Source of the DNA: Marinobacter salexigens
Lineage (GTDB): Bacteria; Pseudomonadota; Gammaproteobacteria; Pseudomonadales; Oleiphilaceae
Direction: 5' to 3'
Assembly (NCBI RefSeq): GCF_018860765.1
Contig: NZ_JAHKPV010000021.1
Span: 551,845-615,844 of the forward strand
DNA length: 64,000 nucleotides
The notes beneath the pieces are model-generated. The model made no database searches. It saw only the letters and a program-made list of their open reading frames with translations, and had not been told where the DNA came from. Positions within the stretch are counted from its first letter, which is position 1; every line of letters begins with the position of its first letter. The position numbers were made by a program, and so were the translations under genes. Of this stretch, positions 1 through 9,400 are shown piece after piece.

Positions 1-1839
1 GGTCTGATCGTAAATCAGTACCGTGCAACCGGAAATGTAGCGCAGCTCTCGCTGCACCTTATCCAGCTCTGAACGGTCGTGGAAGGATACGTCATCCGGG
101 AAGAGTTTCTTATGGCCATCGTACTTCTCCGGCTCATCACTGAGCACCACAACCCGGCGCACACCTTCTGCGGCAACCTGCTGGGCAATCATCGGCACGG
201 TAATCTGGCCATCCACAGGCTGACCGCCGGTCATGGCGACCGCATCGTTGAACAGGATCTTGTAGGTGATGTTGATGCCGGCAGCAACGGCCTGGCGAAT
301 GGCCATGGAGCCGGAATGGAAATAGGTGCCCTCCCCCAGGTTCTGGAATATGTGGGGATTACCGGTATACCGGCTCTTTCCGATCCAGTTGACCCCTTCA
401 CCGCCCATCTGGATCAGGGATTCCGTATTACGGCCCATCCAGGACGCCATGAAGTGACAACCAATCCCGGCCAGTGCCTTGCTGCCTTCCGGCACTTTGG
501 TGGAGGTATTGTGGGGACAACCTGAACAGAAATACGGCAGACGCTTTACGCCACCCGGATCCTGAGCGTTGCTCATACTGTTGATGGCCATCAGGCGATC
601 GTTGTAATCCTCGCCGAAGAAGCGGCCAAGGCGGGCAGCCAGAAAACCGGCAACCAGCTTGGGGCTCAGCTCACCCACGTAAGGAATCAACGGCCGGCCC
701 AGCTCATCCTGTTTACCGGTAATCAAAACCTCGCCGGGGCGATCCGGCTCAGACATAGCCTCTTTAATCTGGCTCTCGATAATGCCCCGTTTTTCCTCGA
801 TAACCAGCACTTCTTCCTTGCTATGAACAAAGTTGAGCATGCCCCGTCGCTCGATTGGCCACACAAGACCTACTTTGTAGATATCCAGCCCCATCTCACG
901 GGCACCGTGTTCATCAATGCCCAGCAGGTCAAGCGCTTCCAGAAGATCCAGATGGCCTTTGCCCGTGGTAACAATGCCGAAGCGCGCACCGGCATTATTG
1001 AACAGGCAGCGATCAATGGGGTTGGCCCGGGCAAACGCCTGCACTGCCGCCAGTTTGTGCTCGATGCGGGTTTCCAACTGCGGGCCCGGCAGGTCTGGCC
1101 AGCGATAGTGCAGACCGGTTTCAGGCGGAGTGAAATCGTCCGGGGTTACAAAATCCGGCAGTGGTGGCAACTCAACCGAGGCAGCGCTTTCTACCGTTTC
1201 CGAAACCGCTTTAAAGCCCACCCAACAGCCACTGTAACGGGACAAGGCAATACCCCAGAGACCGAACTCCAGGTACTCGGCAACGTTAGCCGGGTTGATG
1301 GTGGGCATAAAGAAGCTCATGAATGCCACATCAGACTGGTGCGGCATGGAGGAGGACACGCAACCGTGATCGTCCCCTGCAACCACCAGCACGCCACCGT
1401 GGGGCGAACTGCCGTATGTGGTGCCATGTTTCAGCGCGTCGCCGGCACGATCAACTCCCGGCCCCTTGCCATACCAGATACCAAATACGCCATCCACCTG
1501 GCGGTCGTCGTCGGTTTCTACCTGCTGAGTGCCAAGCATGATGGTTGCTGCGAGGTCTTCATTGATAGCAGGCACAAAGTCGATGCGACTCTCATCGAGG
1601 TAGTTTTTCGCCTGCCACAACGCCTGGTCGTATGCGCCCAGGGGCGACCCCCTGTAACCACTCACCATGCCCGCGGTTTCCAGGCCCAACTTGCGGTCCA
1701 GGGCTGCCTGCATCAAAGGTATACGCACCAGCGCCTGGGTGCCTGTCAGGAATACCCGCCCGGAGTCCCTCCGGTAACGGTCTTCAAGGCTGTAATTATC
1801 GAGTTGGGAATTATCTGGTCGAGAGAGATCGGCGGACAT
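1..1839 (-). CDS. Fused indolepyruvate ferredoxin oxidoreductase, N-terminal part (runs off left edge)
   Basis: The minus strand is open from an ATG at 1839 down to base 1, exactly 613 codons with no stop, so the gene is cut by the window edge. Translation begins MSADLSRPDNSQLD and has features of thiamine-diphosphate 2-oxoacid:ferredoxin oxidoreductases of the IorA type: the conserved cysteine segment PYFCSGCPHNTST, then LGEGTYFHSGS and NDAVAMTGGQPVDG in the thiamine-diphosphate domain. The fused alpha+gamma bacterial form is usually about 1150-1170 residues, so roughly half is visible. These enzymes oxidatively decarboxylate aryl-pyruvates from aromatic amino-acid transamination to aryl-CoA. 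A strong ribosome site (AGGAGGG) lies 4 bases before the ATG. The gene diverges from an Lrp/AsnC regulator, which fits amino-acid-responsive control. The opposite-strand reading frames here are shadows. Confidence 0.9.
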   Translation of the reverse strand, partial: MSADLSRPDNSQLDNYSLEDRYRRDSGRVFLTGTQALVRIPLMQAALDRKLGLETAGMVSGYRGSPLGAYDQALWQAKNYLDESRIDFVPAINEDLAATIMLGTQQVETDDDRQVDGVFGIWYGKGPGVDRAGDALKHGTTYGSSPHGGVLVVAGDDHGCVSSSMPHQSDVAFMSFFMPTINPANVAEYLEFGLWGIALSRYSGCWVGFKAVSETVESAASVELPPLPDFVTPDDFTPPETGLHYRWPDLPGPQLETRIEHKLAAVQAFARANPIDRCLFNNAGARFGIVTTGKGHLDLLEALDLLGIDEHGAREMGLDIYKVGLVWPIERRGMLNFVHSKEEVLVIEEKRGIIESQIKEAMSEPDRPGEVLITGKQDELGRPLIPYVGELSPKLVAGFLAARLGRFFGEDYNDRLMAINSMSNAQDPGGVKRLPYFCSGCPHNTSTKVPEGSKALAGIGCHFMASWMGRNTESLIQMGGEGVNWIGKSRYTGNPHIFQNLGEGTYFHSGSMAIRQAVAAGINITYKILFNDAVAMTGGQPVDGQITVPMIAQQVAAEGVRRVVVLSDEPEKYDGHKKLFPDDVSFHDRSELDKVQRELRYISGCTVLIYDQT

Positions 1840-1933
1840 GACGCCCTCCTTATTGTCGATTTTATAAACAAAATTCTAGAGGGAAGTCGGCAAAAGGTGC
1901 TTGCTAATTGGAAGGAAATATCAGGGATTTGCG

Positions 1934-1974
1934 AAAGGATGTTCGATAAATAACAATATGACCGAATATCCTTT
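1934..1974. promoter_or_regulatory. Wide inverted repeat between the IOR gene and the Lrp regulator
   Basis: AAAGGATGTTCG at 1934-1945 is repeated in inverted form as CGAATATCCTTT at 1963-1974, matching at 11 of 12 positions with a 17-base AT-rich spacer. It lies in the 157-base divergent gap, just upstream of the Lrp-family start at 1997. Lrp/AsnC proteins bind as dimers and octamers to degenerate, often AT-flanked palindromes, commonly at their own promoters. That this is the operator is inference. Confidence 0.45.
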
Positions 1975-1996
1975 GATAAAAATCAGGTGTTACTAA

Positions 1997-2476
1997 ATGA
2001 AACACGTAGAGCTGGACAAACTCGACCAACGCATTCTTGCCATACTTCAGAGCGATGGGCGGATCAGTAACCAGCAACTGGCGGAAGAGGTGGGCCTGTC
2101 ACCGGCCGCTTGCTGGCGACGGGTAAGAGCACTGGAGGAAGCTGGCGTTATTACCGGTTACACGGCGCACCTGGCGCCAGAACGTATCGGACAGGGGCTG
2201 TGTGTACTGATCAACCTATCGCTTCAACGCCACACCATTGACAGCACGGCAGAGATTGAACAACAGGTGAGCAGCTACCCGGAGGTACTCCAGTGTTTCG
2301 CGGTGACCGGTAATGCAGATTTCGTATTGCGGGTGATCGTACCGGATATGGCCAGCTACGATCGTTTTCTGAACGAAAAGATATTCACCCTTCAGGGCAT
2401 CGCGCAGGTAAATTCCAACTTTGTACTTCGAGAGATCAAAAACACCCAGACAGTTCCATTGGGGGGCTCTACCTGA
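1997..2476 (+). CDS. Lrp/AsnC family transcriptional regulator
   Basis: This 159-residue protein has normal Lrp/AsnC length and architecture. The N-terminal winged helix-turn-helix is recognisable in LDQRILAILQSDGRIS, NQQLAEEVGLSPAACWRR and VRALEEAGVITGYTA. The C-terminal RAM ligand-binding domain carries PEVLQCFAVTGNADFVLRV and the terminal FVLREIK strand. The ATG at 1997 follows an AGGTG ribosome site. The gene is divergent from the indolepyruvate oxidoreductase gene, an arrangement typical of a local amino-acid-responsive regulator, so it probably controls that gene and itself. Its 3' end overlaps the convergent MFS gene by 8 bases. The effector cannot be told from sequence. Confidence 0.92.
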   Translation: MKHVELDKLDQRILAILQSDGRISNQQLAEEVGLSPAACWRRVRALEEAGVITGYTAHLAPERIGQGLCVLINLSLQRHTIDSTAEIEQQVSSYPEVLQCFAVTGNADFVLRVIVPDMASYDRFLNEKIFTLQGIAQVNSNFVLREIKNTQTVPLGGST

Positions 2477-3614
2477 AACGTTGCCGGCCCTGAAGCCACA
2501 TCAGCACCACGACAACCAGAGCTATAAACAGACCCGAAAGCCCAAAGGACAAACGAAAACCACTAACACCTAAAACCGCACCGAACATAAGCGGCGCCAC
2601 AAAGTGAACAGCCCGATTGGCCATCAGGCGCATACCCAATGCTCCCGACCTCTGTTCGCGCTCAACGCTTTCAGCCAGAACTACCATCGACAGGGGCTGC
2701 GTAAGACCACCGCCCAGTCCCACCAACACGGACAAAAGACCAATAACAGGCGCGTTGCCCGCGAACCCCATACAGATCAGGCCGCCAGACAAAGTGCACA
2801 GCGCCAGAATCGTAGCTTTTTCGCGCCCACCCACAGCGCTGATGATCTTTGGAATAAACGGGCGAATCACCATGGATACACCCGATCGCACACTAACCAG
2901 CACGCCAATCATCACCGCGCTCATTTCCAGGCTATCAAGATACACAGGCAGATAGCTGCCATAGACGCCCAAAGCAAACATTCCCGCAACCGTAATCGCG
3001 ATGGAAACCTGAACGCCCGTGTTTTTGCGAATCAGACCCGCCTGAGCGCGGAATCCGGTCTGTTTTCGGGTCACCGATATGCCCAGGGTTGCATCTCCGG
3101 TCAGCGCCAGCCCCGACAGCCAGCCCAGCAAAGCAATGCCCGCCATAACCAGAAACAGGTTGTCGACGCCACCGGCCCACTGAATCCAGCCACCAGCCAA
3201 TAAAGGGCCAACCACCTGCCCGCCAGACAGCCAGGTGGAATACCAGCCAAAATAGCTTTCCAGTTTAGGCCCGGTCGCCAATGAGGAGATGATCGTCTGG
3301 GCCGACAACACCATTTGAAGGTGTGCCAGCCCGATCAACAGCTGGCCGCCAATGAGCCCGTAATAACCGGGTAGAATTTGCATCAACAACAGACCCGCGG
3401 TCATCACAAGCGCGCCGGCCAGCAGTGTAACCCGGCCTCCATGGCGCGCCACCACGCCGCCCAGAGGAATGGCCAGCAAAAAGGGAAGCAGATACTGGGA
3501 GCTGAGAATGACACCCAACATGAGGGGGGAAGCACCGAGTTCGAGCCCGTACACCGGCACGGTTACGAGCAACATCGAGTAAACAACGAAGCAGAATGTG
3601 AGCGATACACACAA
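2469..3614 (-). CDS. MFS transporter
   Basis: This is a hydrophobic protein of about 381 residues with the alternating membrane segments expected for a 12-helix major facilitator. The motif-A-like loop GGVVARHGGRVTLL lies between helices 2 and 3, and a charged central loop (GISVTRKQTGFRAQAG) separates the halves. Substrate is unknown; the family exports drugs or metabolites by proton antiport. The start is uncertain. The frame has no ATG near its beginning: the stated start is a TTG at 3614, but it stays open upstream to a stop at 3687-3689, passing a CTG (3668) and an ATT (3683), and the extra residues look coding. The gene is convergent with the Lrp-family gene and downstream of an EamA transporter on the same strand. 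Confidence 0.8.
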   Translation of the reverse strand: MCVSLTFCFVVYSMLLVTVPVYGLELGASPLMLGVILSSQYLLPFLLAIPLGGVVARHGGRVTLLAGALVMTAGLLLMQILPGYYGLIGGQLLIGLAHLQMVLSAQTIISSLATGPKLESYFGWYSTWLSGGQVVGPLLAGGWIQWAGGVDNLFLVMAGIALLGWLSGLALTGDATLGISVTRKQTGFRAQAGLIRKNTGVQVSIAITVAGMFALGVYGSYLPVYLDSLEMSAVMIGVLVSVRSGVSMVIRPFIPKIISAVGGREKATILALCTLSGGLICMGFAGNAPVIGLLSVLVGLGGGLTQPLSMVVLAESVEREQRSGALGMRLMANRAVHFVAPLMFGAVLGVSGFRLSFGLSGLFIALVVVVLMWLQGRQRFR

Positions 3615-3740
3615 AGCTACGAAGTTCTGGCCGGCTTCATCAGCCGGCCGTCTCAGAGCATTTTTCAGGGTTGGTCTTTTAATAGGTCACCGGGCAGCAG
3701 CTTTGAGGAATCCACAAACCCGCAGTTTATTACTTCTCGC

Positions 3741-4667
3741 TCAACATTTCAGAGCGTCGTTGCTCCGCTTCATGGTCGCTACAACAGACCCGGCAACCAC
3801 CAGCAGCGCGGCAAGGGGCAAACGCCAATCCGGAGCCGCCACGCCGGCAATCACCAGAAACGTAGCCGCCAGAACAGGCACGCCATAGGCGAGGCTACCC
3901 ACCAGTGCAGTCGGCCCAGTGCGAAGCGCCAGATCCCAGGCCATCATCGCAAGCCCATAAGGCCCGACCCCAAGCGCGACACCGGCAACAAGCGCCAGAC
4001 CTGAAGGCAACCCGAAGGGGCTACCGGAAAGAACATCGGCGATTGCTGCGCCCAACGCCGCTAGCAGAAATAGCCCCGGCATCATCGGCGCAATCGCAAC
4101 AGGCGCCGCCTGGCAGATCCACGAATACAGAGCCCAGCAGCAACCGGCCATCAGCGCCAACGCATAACCGGCCAGGTATTGCGAATGCCCCACACTGCCC
4201 GTTTCCGGGGAAAGTAATATCGCAGCGCCAGAAAATGCAATGAGAGCGCCACACAAAACAGGCATCGGGAGACGGCGATGAAATAGCCACTGGCTGATGA
4301 CAATAAACATCACAGGCCAGGTGTAAGTTATCAATGCTGCTTCTGCCGTCGGCGCCATGCCAACACCCGTAAGATAACCGCCTATGGCTCCGAGTATCAA
4401 AGCCGGCAAAAGCCCATAAATTGTCAGCCTCCACTTCAGGGAAACCGGCGCCTGACTCGGGTGACCACCGCGATTACGCCGTTTACGAAGACTCACCGGC
4501 AAAGCCACTATGGCGCCACTGATTAACGCAATGGCGGTTAGCTGGAAGGGCGGAACCGAACTGGCGATATCCACCAGCAAAGGCGCACCGGCCCAGAGCA
4601 CTACGGCAAAAAGCGCGGCAATAATACTGATGAAAAATGGGTGGGAAGAATTAGTCAATATGCGCAC
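3741..4667 (-). CDS. EamA/DMT superfamily transporter
   Basis: A 308-residue, almost entirely hydrophobic protein with about ten predicted membrane segments arranged as two EamA-type halves. Examples are FFISIIAALFAVVLWAGAP in the first half and YLAGYALALMAGCCWALYS in the second. Drug/metabolite transporters of this size usually export amino acids or other metabolites; nothing here fixes the substrate. The start is a GTG at 4667 preceded by AGGAG with 8-base spacing. The gene is divergent from a LysR regulator beginning at 4782, a frequent arrangement in which the LysR protein controls the exporter. The downstream MFS gene lies on the same strand after a gap of about 130 bases. Confidence 0.88.
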   Translation of the reverse strand: MRILTNSSHPFFISIIAALFAVVLWAGAPLLVDIASSVPPFQLTAIALISGAIVALPVSLRKRRNRGGHPSQAPVSLKWRLTIYGLLPALILGAIGGYLTGVGMAPTAEAALITYTWPVMFIVISQWLFHRRLPMPVLCGALIAFSGAAILLSPETGSVGHSQYLAGYALALMAGCCWALYSWICQAAPVAIAPMMPGLFLLAALGAAIADVLSGSPFGLPSGLALVAGVALGVGPYGLAMMAWDLALRTGPTALVGSLAYGVPVLAATFLVIAGVAAPDWRLPLAALLVVAGSVVATMKRSNDALKC

Positions 4668-4781
4668 CGTCGTGACTCCTGTTGCTGTAGGTGAATTGGA
4701 TTCGACAGCAATAGGCTATACACTGATCACTCATCACAAAATTAATTGTTTTTGATAGTTTGCATCACAAGGGTTGATATA
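4668..4781. promoter_or_regulatory. Divergent promoter region of the EamA transporter and LysR regulator
   Basis: This AT-rich 114-base gap separates two divergent starts, the GTG at 4667 and the TTG at 4782, and must hold both promoters. No clean T-N11-A palindrome of LysR type stands out by eye. The assignment rests on layout only. Confidence 0.5.
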
Positions 4782-5645
4782 TTGAGAAACCGGATACTGG
4801 ATCTGAACATGCTTCTGACTCTGGTTACCATCGCAGACACCGGAACCGTGACGGCCGCAGCGGAGAGGCTGGCCTACACACAATCCACAGTGAGCATGCA
4901 GTTGAACCGCCTTGAGGCTGCTCTCGGTGTTCCGTTGCACGAAAAAGACGGGCGGCGCATACGGTTCACGGCGGAAGGCCAGAAGCTGGTGGGGTATGCC
5001 AGAAAAATGCTGGAGCTAAACAGTGAAGCTATTGATGATGTGCAGCAGCGCCAGATTTCCGGGGAGCTGAACCTTGGCATTCCGGAAGACTATGCCTTCC
5101 TGCTGACCTCGGTCCTGTCTCACTTCAACCGGCAGTTTCCTGCAATTCAACTGCAGGTTACCTGCAGATCAAGCGTTGAGCTGGTAAAACAGGTGCAGGC
5201 AGGAAACATGGATCTGGCTGTGGTGACCCGGCAGGCGCGCTCACCTGGCGGTGAGGTTATTCGGCGCGAGCCCCTGATGTGGGCTGTCGGCGCCCACGCC
5301 CAACCATCGCTGACTGACCCGATACCTCTGGCCTTCTACTCACCGGGAGCCGATGTATTCCGGGACGTCGCCGAACAGGCCTTAACGAACGCAGGGCGGA
5401 ATTGGCGAATGGCCTACTCGAGCCAGTCCATGACGGGCCTGATGCCCGTAGTCGCAGCTGGGCTGGCCGTTGCTGTGATCACTCGAAACATGCTTACACC
5501 CCAGTTGCGAGTGCTGGATGAACGTAGCGGCATGCCCACACTTCAACACGTGGAGATTGCCCTGCACCGGCCAGCCGGCCGGCCCTCAGAACCAGTGAAG
5601 CAGTTAGCCGAACTGATTCAGAGCCACCTGACAACAGGCGATTGA
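4782..5645 (+). CDS. LysR family transcriptional regulator
   Basis: The N-terminal helix-turn-helix is typical of LysR: LLTLVTIADTGTVTAAAERL followed by QSTVSMQLNRLEAALGVPLH. The substrate-binding domain follows from about residue 90, and the overall length of about 287 residues is normal. The start chosen is the TTG at 4782, because AAGGG at 4769-4773 sits 8 bases before it and the protein then begins RNRILDLNMLL, the usual LysR opening. A TTG at 4746 is in frame but lacks a ribosome site. The gene is divergent from an EamA exporter that it probably regulates. The inducer is unknown. Confidence 0.9.
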   Translation: MRNRILDLNMLLTLVTIADTGTVTAAAERLAYTQSTVSMQLNRLEAALGVPLHEKDGRRIRFTAEGQKLVGYARKMLELNSEAIDDVQQRQISGELNLGIPEDYAFLLTSVLSHFNRQFPAIQLQVTCRSSVELVKQVQAGNMDLAVVTRQARSPGGEVIRREPLMWAVGAHAQPSLTDPIPLAFYSPGADVFRDVAEQALTNAGRNWRMAYSSQSMTGLMPVVAAGLAVAVITRNMLTPQLRVLDERSGMPTLQHVEIALHRPAGRPSEPVKQLAELIQSHLTTGD

Positions 5646-5663
5646 GCGGGCTGGCCGAGGAAA

Positions 5664-6215
5664 TCAGGCAAACGGCGACGGTGCATCCTTGAACTCAGCA
5701 TAAAGCTCAGGATAATCCTCACGAAGCCTCGAAAGGTTGGACTGCGCACTATCCGGCAGCATTTCCAATAACTCCTGCTGTTCTGCTTCGGTCAGATATA
5801 AACGAAGGAACGGGAACAGCTTCTCACGTTCAGCCTTCAGGTAACCCTGATGGGCATCCAGATAGGCTTTGAAATCGTCAATAAACCGTTCCATAGGCAC
5901 TACAGCATCCATCAGGATCATATCGAGCGTCTCGGAAAGCAATTTCAAGCGCTTATGCAAGGCCTGATAGTCTTCAGTCATTCGACGGCTCAATGCCTCG
6001 CCATCAGGTTTCCCTGACAGCAGATTCTCACTATACAGACGCTCCAGAGGCTTCAAGAAGCCATCCATATAATCAAGAATATAATCCACGATCTCGCGTA
6101 TCTGACGAAAGTCCGGGCGCTCGCCCTCCTCCAGCGTTGTATGCCGGAGCGAGAGCACGTACAGCAACCGAGCCATATTGCCGTGATCGCGGCGCAGTTT
6201 GTTAAGCGTAGCCAT
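5664..6215 (-). CDS. Hemerythrin-domain-like protein with incomplete iron-ligand set
   Basis: This 183-residue all-helical protein resembles bacterial hemerythrin-like proteins. The first motif is intact (RRDHGNMARLL, His11, then His25), and the last-helix motif is present (AHQGYLKAEREKLFPF). Between them, where canonical members have a HHPxE motif supplying di-iron ligands, this protein reads MDGFLKPLERLY: the histidines are gone while a glutamate remains. It may therefore bind iron differently or not at all. An AGGAGG ribosome site precedes the ATG at 6215. The gene is convergent with the LysR gene. Canonical family members sense or carry O2 or NO; the role here is unassigned. Confidence 0.75.
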   Translation of the reverse strand: MATLNKLRRDHGNMARLLYVLSLRHTTLEEGERPDFRQIREIVDYILDYMDGFLKPLERLYSENLLSGKPDGEALSRRMTEDYQALHKRLKLLSETLDMILMDAVVPMERFIDDFKAYLDAHQGYLKAEREKLFPFLRLYLTEAEQQELLEMLPDSAQSNLSRLREDYPELYAEFKDAPSPFA

Positions 6216-6496
6216 GTGAAAACCTCCTGAGCTAATGGGCCGTGTCTTGCCTATCCTTAGGCCCCATATTGAATCGTTCGGTATTGTAATACCATAGCCA
6301 GCAAGTTACGCAATCTTACACTTCCATTATTCCTTCAACCAAAACGCTTATCCAGCGTAGGTTTTTCGCCAGGTTTTGGTGCTGCCAGTCGTGCGCTCCA
6401 CGCTCAATGCAGGAAACCGGAAACGCCAACCCATCACCAGACGCACTGGATGCTATTCAGCGACGGGGTGGGCGTCAGTGCAAGAGTTCACTTGTA
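6216..6496. other. Intergenic gap with a small palindrome, otherwise unremarkable
   Basis: This 281-base gap lies between the 3' end of the adhesin gene and the start of the hemerythrin-like gene, both on the minus strand, so it must carry the hemerythrin promoter. The only structure noticed is GGTATTGTAATACC (6280-6293), an inverted repeat about 65 bases upstream of the hemerythrin start. No convincing terminator hairpin with a U-run follows the adhesin stop. Confidence 0.4.
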
Positions 6497-9400
6497 CTAT
6501 TCGACGATCACAACGTCTGGTTGAATGTGCAGGGTTGCTGCCACACTACCGTCAACTGATGCCGTGTAGACATCGTAGCCACCCTCCTGCCCGGCTGACG
6601 CCCAGCCACTGCTGGCATCCAGCGAGATACTATCGTCGGCATCACCCGAAATGGTCAAAAGGTTATCTTCATCAGTCATAGAGATAACATCCTCTAAGCT
6701 AAGGCCTTCGATTTTGTTGTCGCCAGAATCTTGCATATCGATGGCTTCGATGTTTTCAAGTTTACTAAAGTCACCTGAACCAAGCTCATCACCAAAGCGC
6801 AGCTGAACCGTATCCTCACCGCCGAAACCGTTAATGGCCTCGCCCTCCCATAGGAACTTATCAGCTCCTGAGGTGGCTACAACAGGCGATACATTGATAT
6901 CCATTGTTGAAGTGACTTCATCAGAGAAGCCGCTCACTTGGTTACCTGAACCATCTACCTCATAGGTCTTTGCTGCAATGCCGACTTGCTCTGTACCACT
7001 GGTTGTGCCATGCACTAACTGCAGGCTATCCAGCTCAGTTTGAGTGAGATCACGAATGGTGTATTCATTGCTACCACCATCGTAAGTAACACGGCCATCC
7101 AGCGTGCCGTCACCCACTTCTGTGCCGATAAAGAACTGCACTTTCTCGCCACCCGGGAAACCAGTCAGCCTTAACTCTGTGCGCTCGGTGTGCGCATCAT
7201 CGCCTGCACCTGTGGCTGCAATGGGGTCTTTCATTGATGCGTTAAGGTTTAGCGCAATCAGCTCACCTGCATCACCAAAGCTGAGAGTTGGGCTTAGGGC
7301 AATACCGCTGGCAACCGGAGTCACCTCAAAGTCTATTGGTAACTCTGTGGGTGTTGGGGCCAGCCCTGCATGTCCACTGAGCACGGTCAGATTCAACCCC
7401 GTTAAACTGCCACTCCAATTAGCTGGCGGTAGAATCGCGATGTACTCAGGCAGCGCATCATTTGTGACTGGAACCACCCATGTCTCATTACCGGCATTAT
7501 TGGCCATGGTAGCGCTTGTAGCATCCGGACCGGCATATACAGTGAAGCCGGATGGTAACCCACTGATATAGGCTGAGCTGACTTCTTCAGTTGGGTCCAC
7601 TAAGCCTTGGCCTGTAATCTCAAGCTCAATCGCCTTTGATTTATCACCACTAACTTGCGCCTCATCGCCTTCCGCTGTGATGGTTACTTCATAACCGCTG
7701 TTGGATTTCTCAATAGTCAGTGAGCCTTCACCAGTCGATACTTTCGAGCCCCCACTACTGTTTTCCAGGTGTTCAGCCCAAGCCGTGACACCCAGTGAGC
7801 CGGTCTGGAATGGTTTGCCTGCATCAGGCCTAAACTGCAGCTTGTCTAAATCAGCGACAGATACCTCGTAGTATTTACCTTCTGTGAGACCTGCTGGCGC
7901 GCCTGTTGGCGCAGTTACTGACCCTAAGTTTTCAGTGCCATTAACATACAACTCACCGTCCAAGCCATCAGCGATGTGGATAAACACTTTGTCGCCCACC
8001 ACTGTCCAGCCAGCATCAGGTGCGCCAAGCGTGCCATCGGCGCCGTTCTCACTGCTGAGTGAGATAGTGAGGTCGATGTTTTCACGCTCATCCACCACGT
8101 TTTCACTAACGGTTATAATGAGATCATCAGTAACCGGCGCAATATCAACCTCTACCGTAGCTTGGGCATCACGGCTGACACCCTGTGCATGGGCAGATAC
8201 GTTGACATCAAAATCTAAAGTGCCGCCAGCAAGGTTATTTGAGTTGGCGTCCTGTGGTGGCATCACTGTTATACCGCTCAGTAAACCCTCCAACTTCGTT
8301 TGAGCATCTGCTTGTGTGACCCCTGAGACGGTTGCAGTCCATAGCGCAACTTGCTGTCCACCTTCGGTAACCAGCGTGCGCGTCATACCCGCATACTCAG
8401 TTTCATCATCTGGGGTGGTACGTATTGATACGGTTAGATCAAACGGCGCAGTGGTTGAGCCGCCGGTCACCTGACCTGAAACCACCTCACTTAACACAAA
8501 GGATTGATCCTCCGTTTGTGGGGTATCTATTGCTGTCAGGGCCAGTTCAGGCAAATCGACTTCATCAGGACCTGTACCGGGCTCATACTTTAGCGTCCAC
8601 GTGATGCTGTCTTCTTCAATGGTTTCTGCACCGGTATCCTGGGTGTAGGTGGTGATGGTTATTGGCTGCTCAAAATCACTTGCATAACCACTGACTACGA
8701 ACTCTAGGTTATGTGTCAGATCTGCAGTATCGAAAGGTATTCCATTCGCACCATTAACCGTTATTAGCCACTCACCCGGTGCTGTTTCTATTGCGCCATT
8801 GACGCTCACGCCTGCAGGTACATCTGAAATAACCACATGGATGAATTTCTCAGAACCATCGGCATCAGGCTGGTTATTAGCGTCAGCATCAGGTTTTTGC
8901 GTGATTTTCAGACCAACGGTTACCGTGGCATCCTTCTCTGCAGTTGTTACGCCATCATCAGTCGTACCACCTGTAATAGCACCCAACGTCAGGTCGATCT
9001 CATCGGTGACTGAGGCAAAGTTTAGAGTGTGCGCCTGTTTTTGCCAGTCTGAAGTAAAAGCAGGTCCGCTACCTGACGTCACTGGGTCTGTGACCTCATA
9101 CTCAATGTTTAGCGTTTTCTCGCCACGATAGTTAGCTGGGCCTTTCACCTTTACCACTGGCGCACCTGTGGTGCCGATATTGGTTATAGTGTAGAAGCCA
9201 CCGCTGGCGGTCAGCGGATTGTCATCAGCATCGTACAGGGAAACGCCTGCTGCAGTGACATCATTTTCAGCAATACGCACCGCACTGATGTACTCATCCG
9301 GATCATCCCCCACGGGCGTAAGCTCGAGCTCACCAATGGTGTCCTCTATGAGGTTTGAACGGATCGACAAGGTTGCCTCTGGTGCTGGGGTAATGTCGAA

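Noticed and set aside
823..1953. Long plus-strand reading frame of 376 codons.
   Set aside because: Lies antisense to the clearly coding indolepyruvate oxidoreductase gene and its translation resembles no protein.
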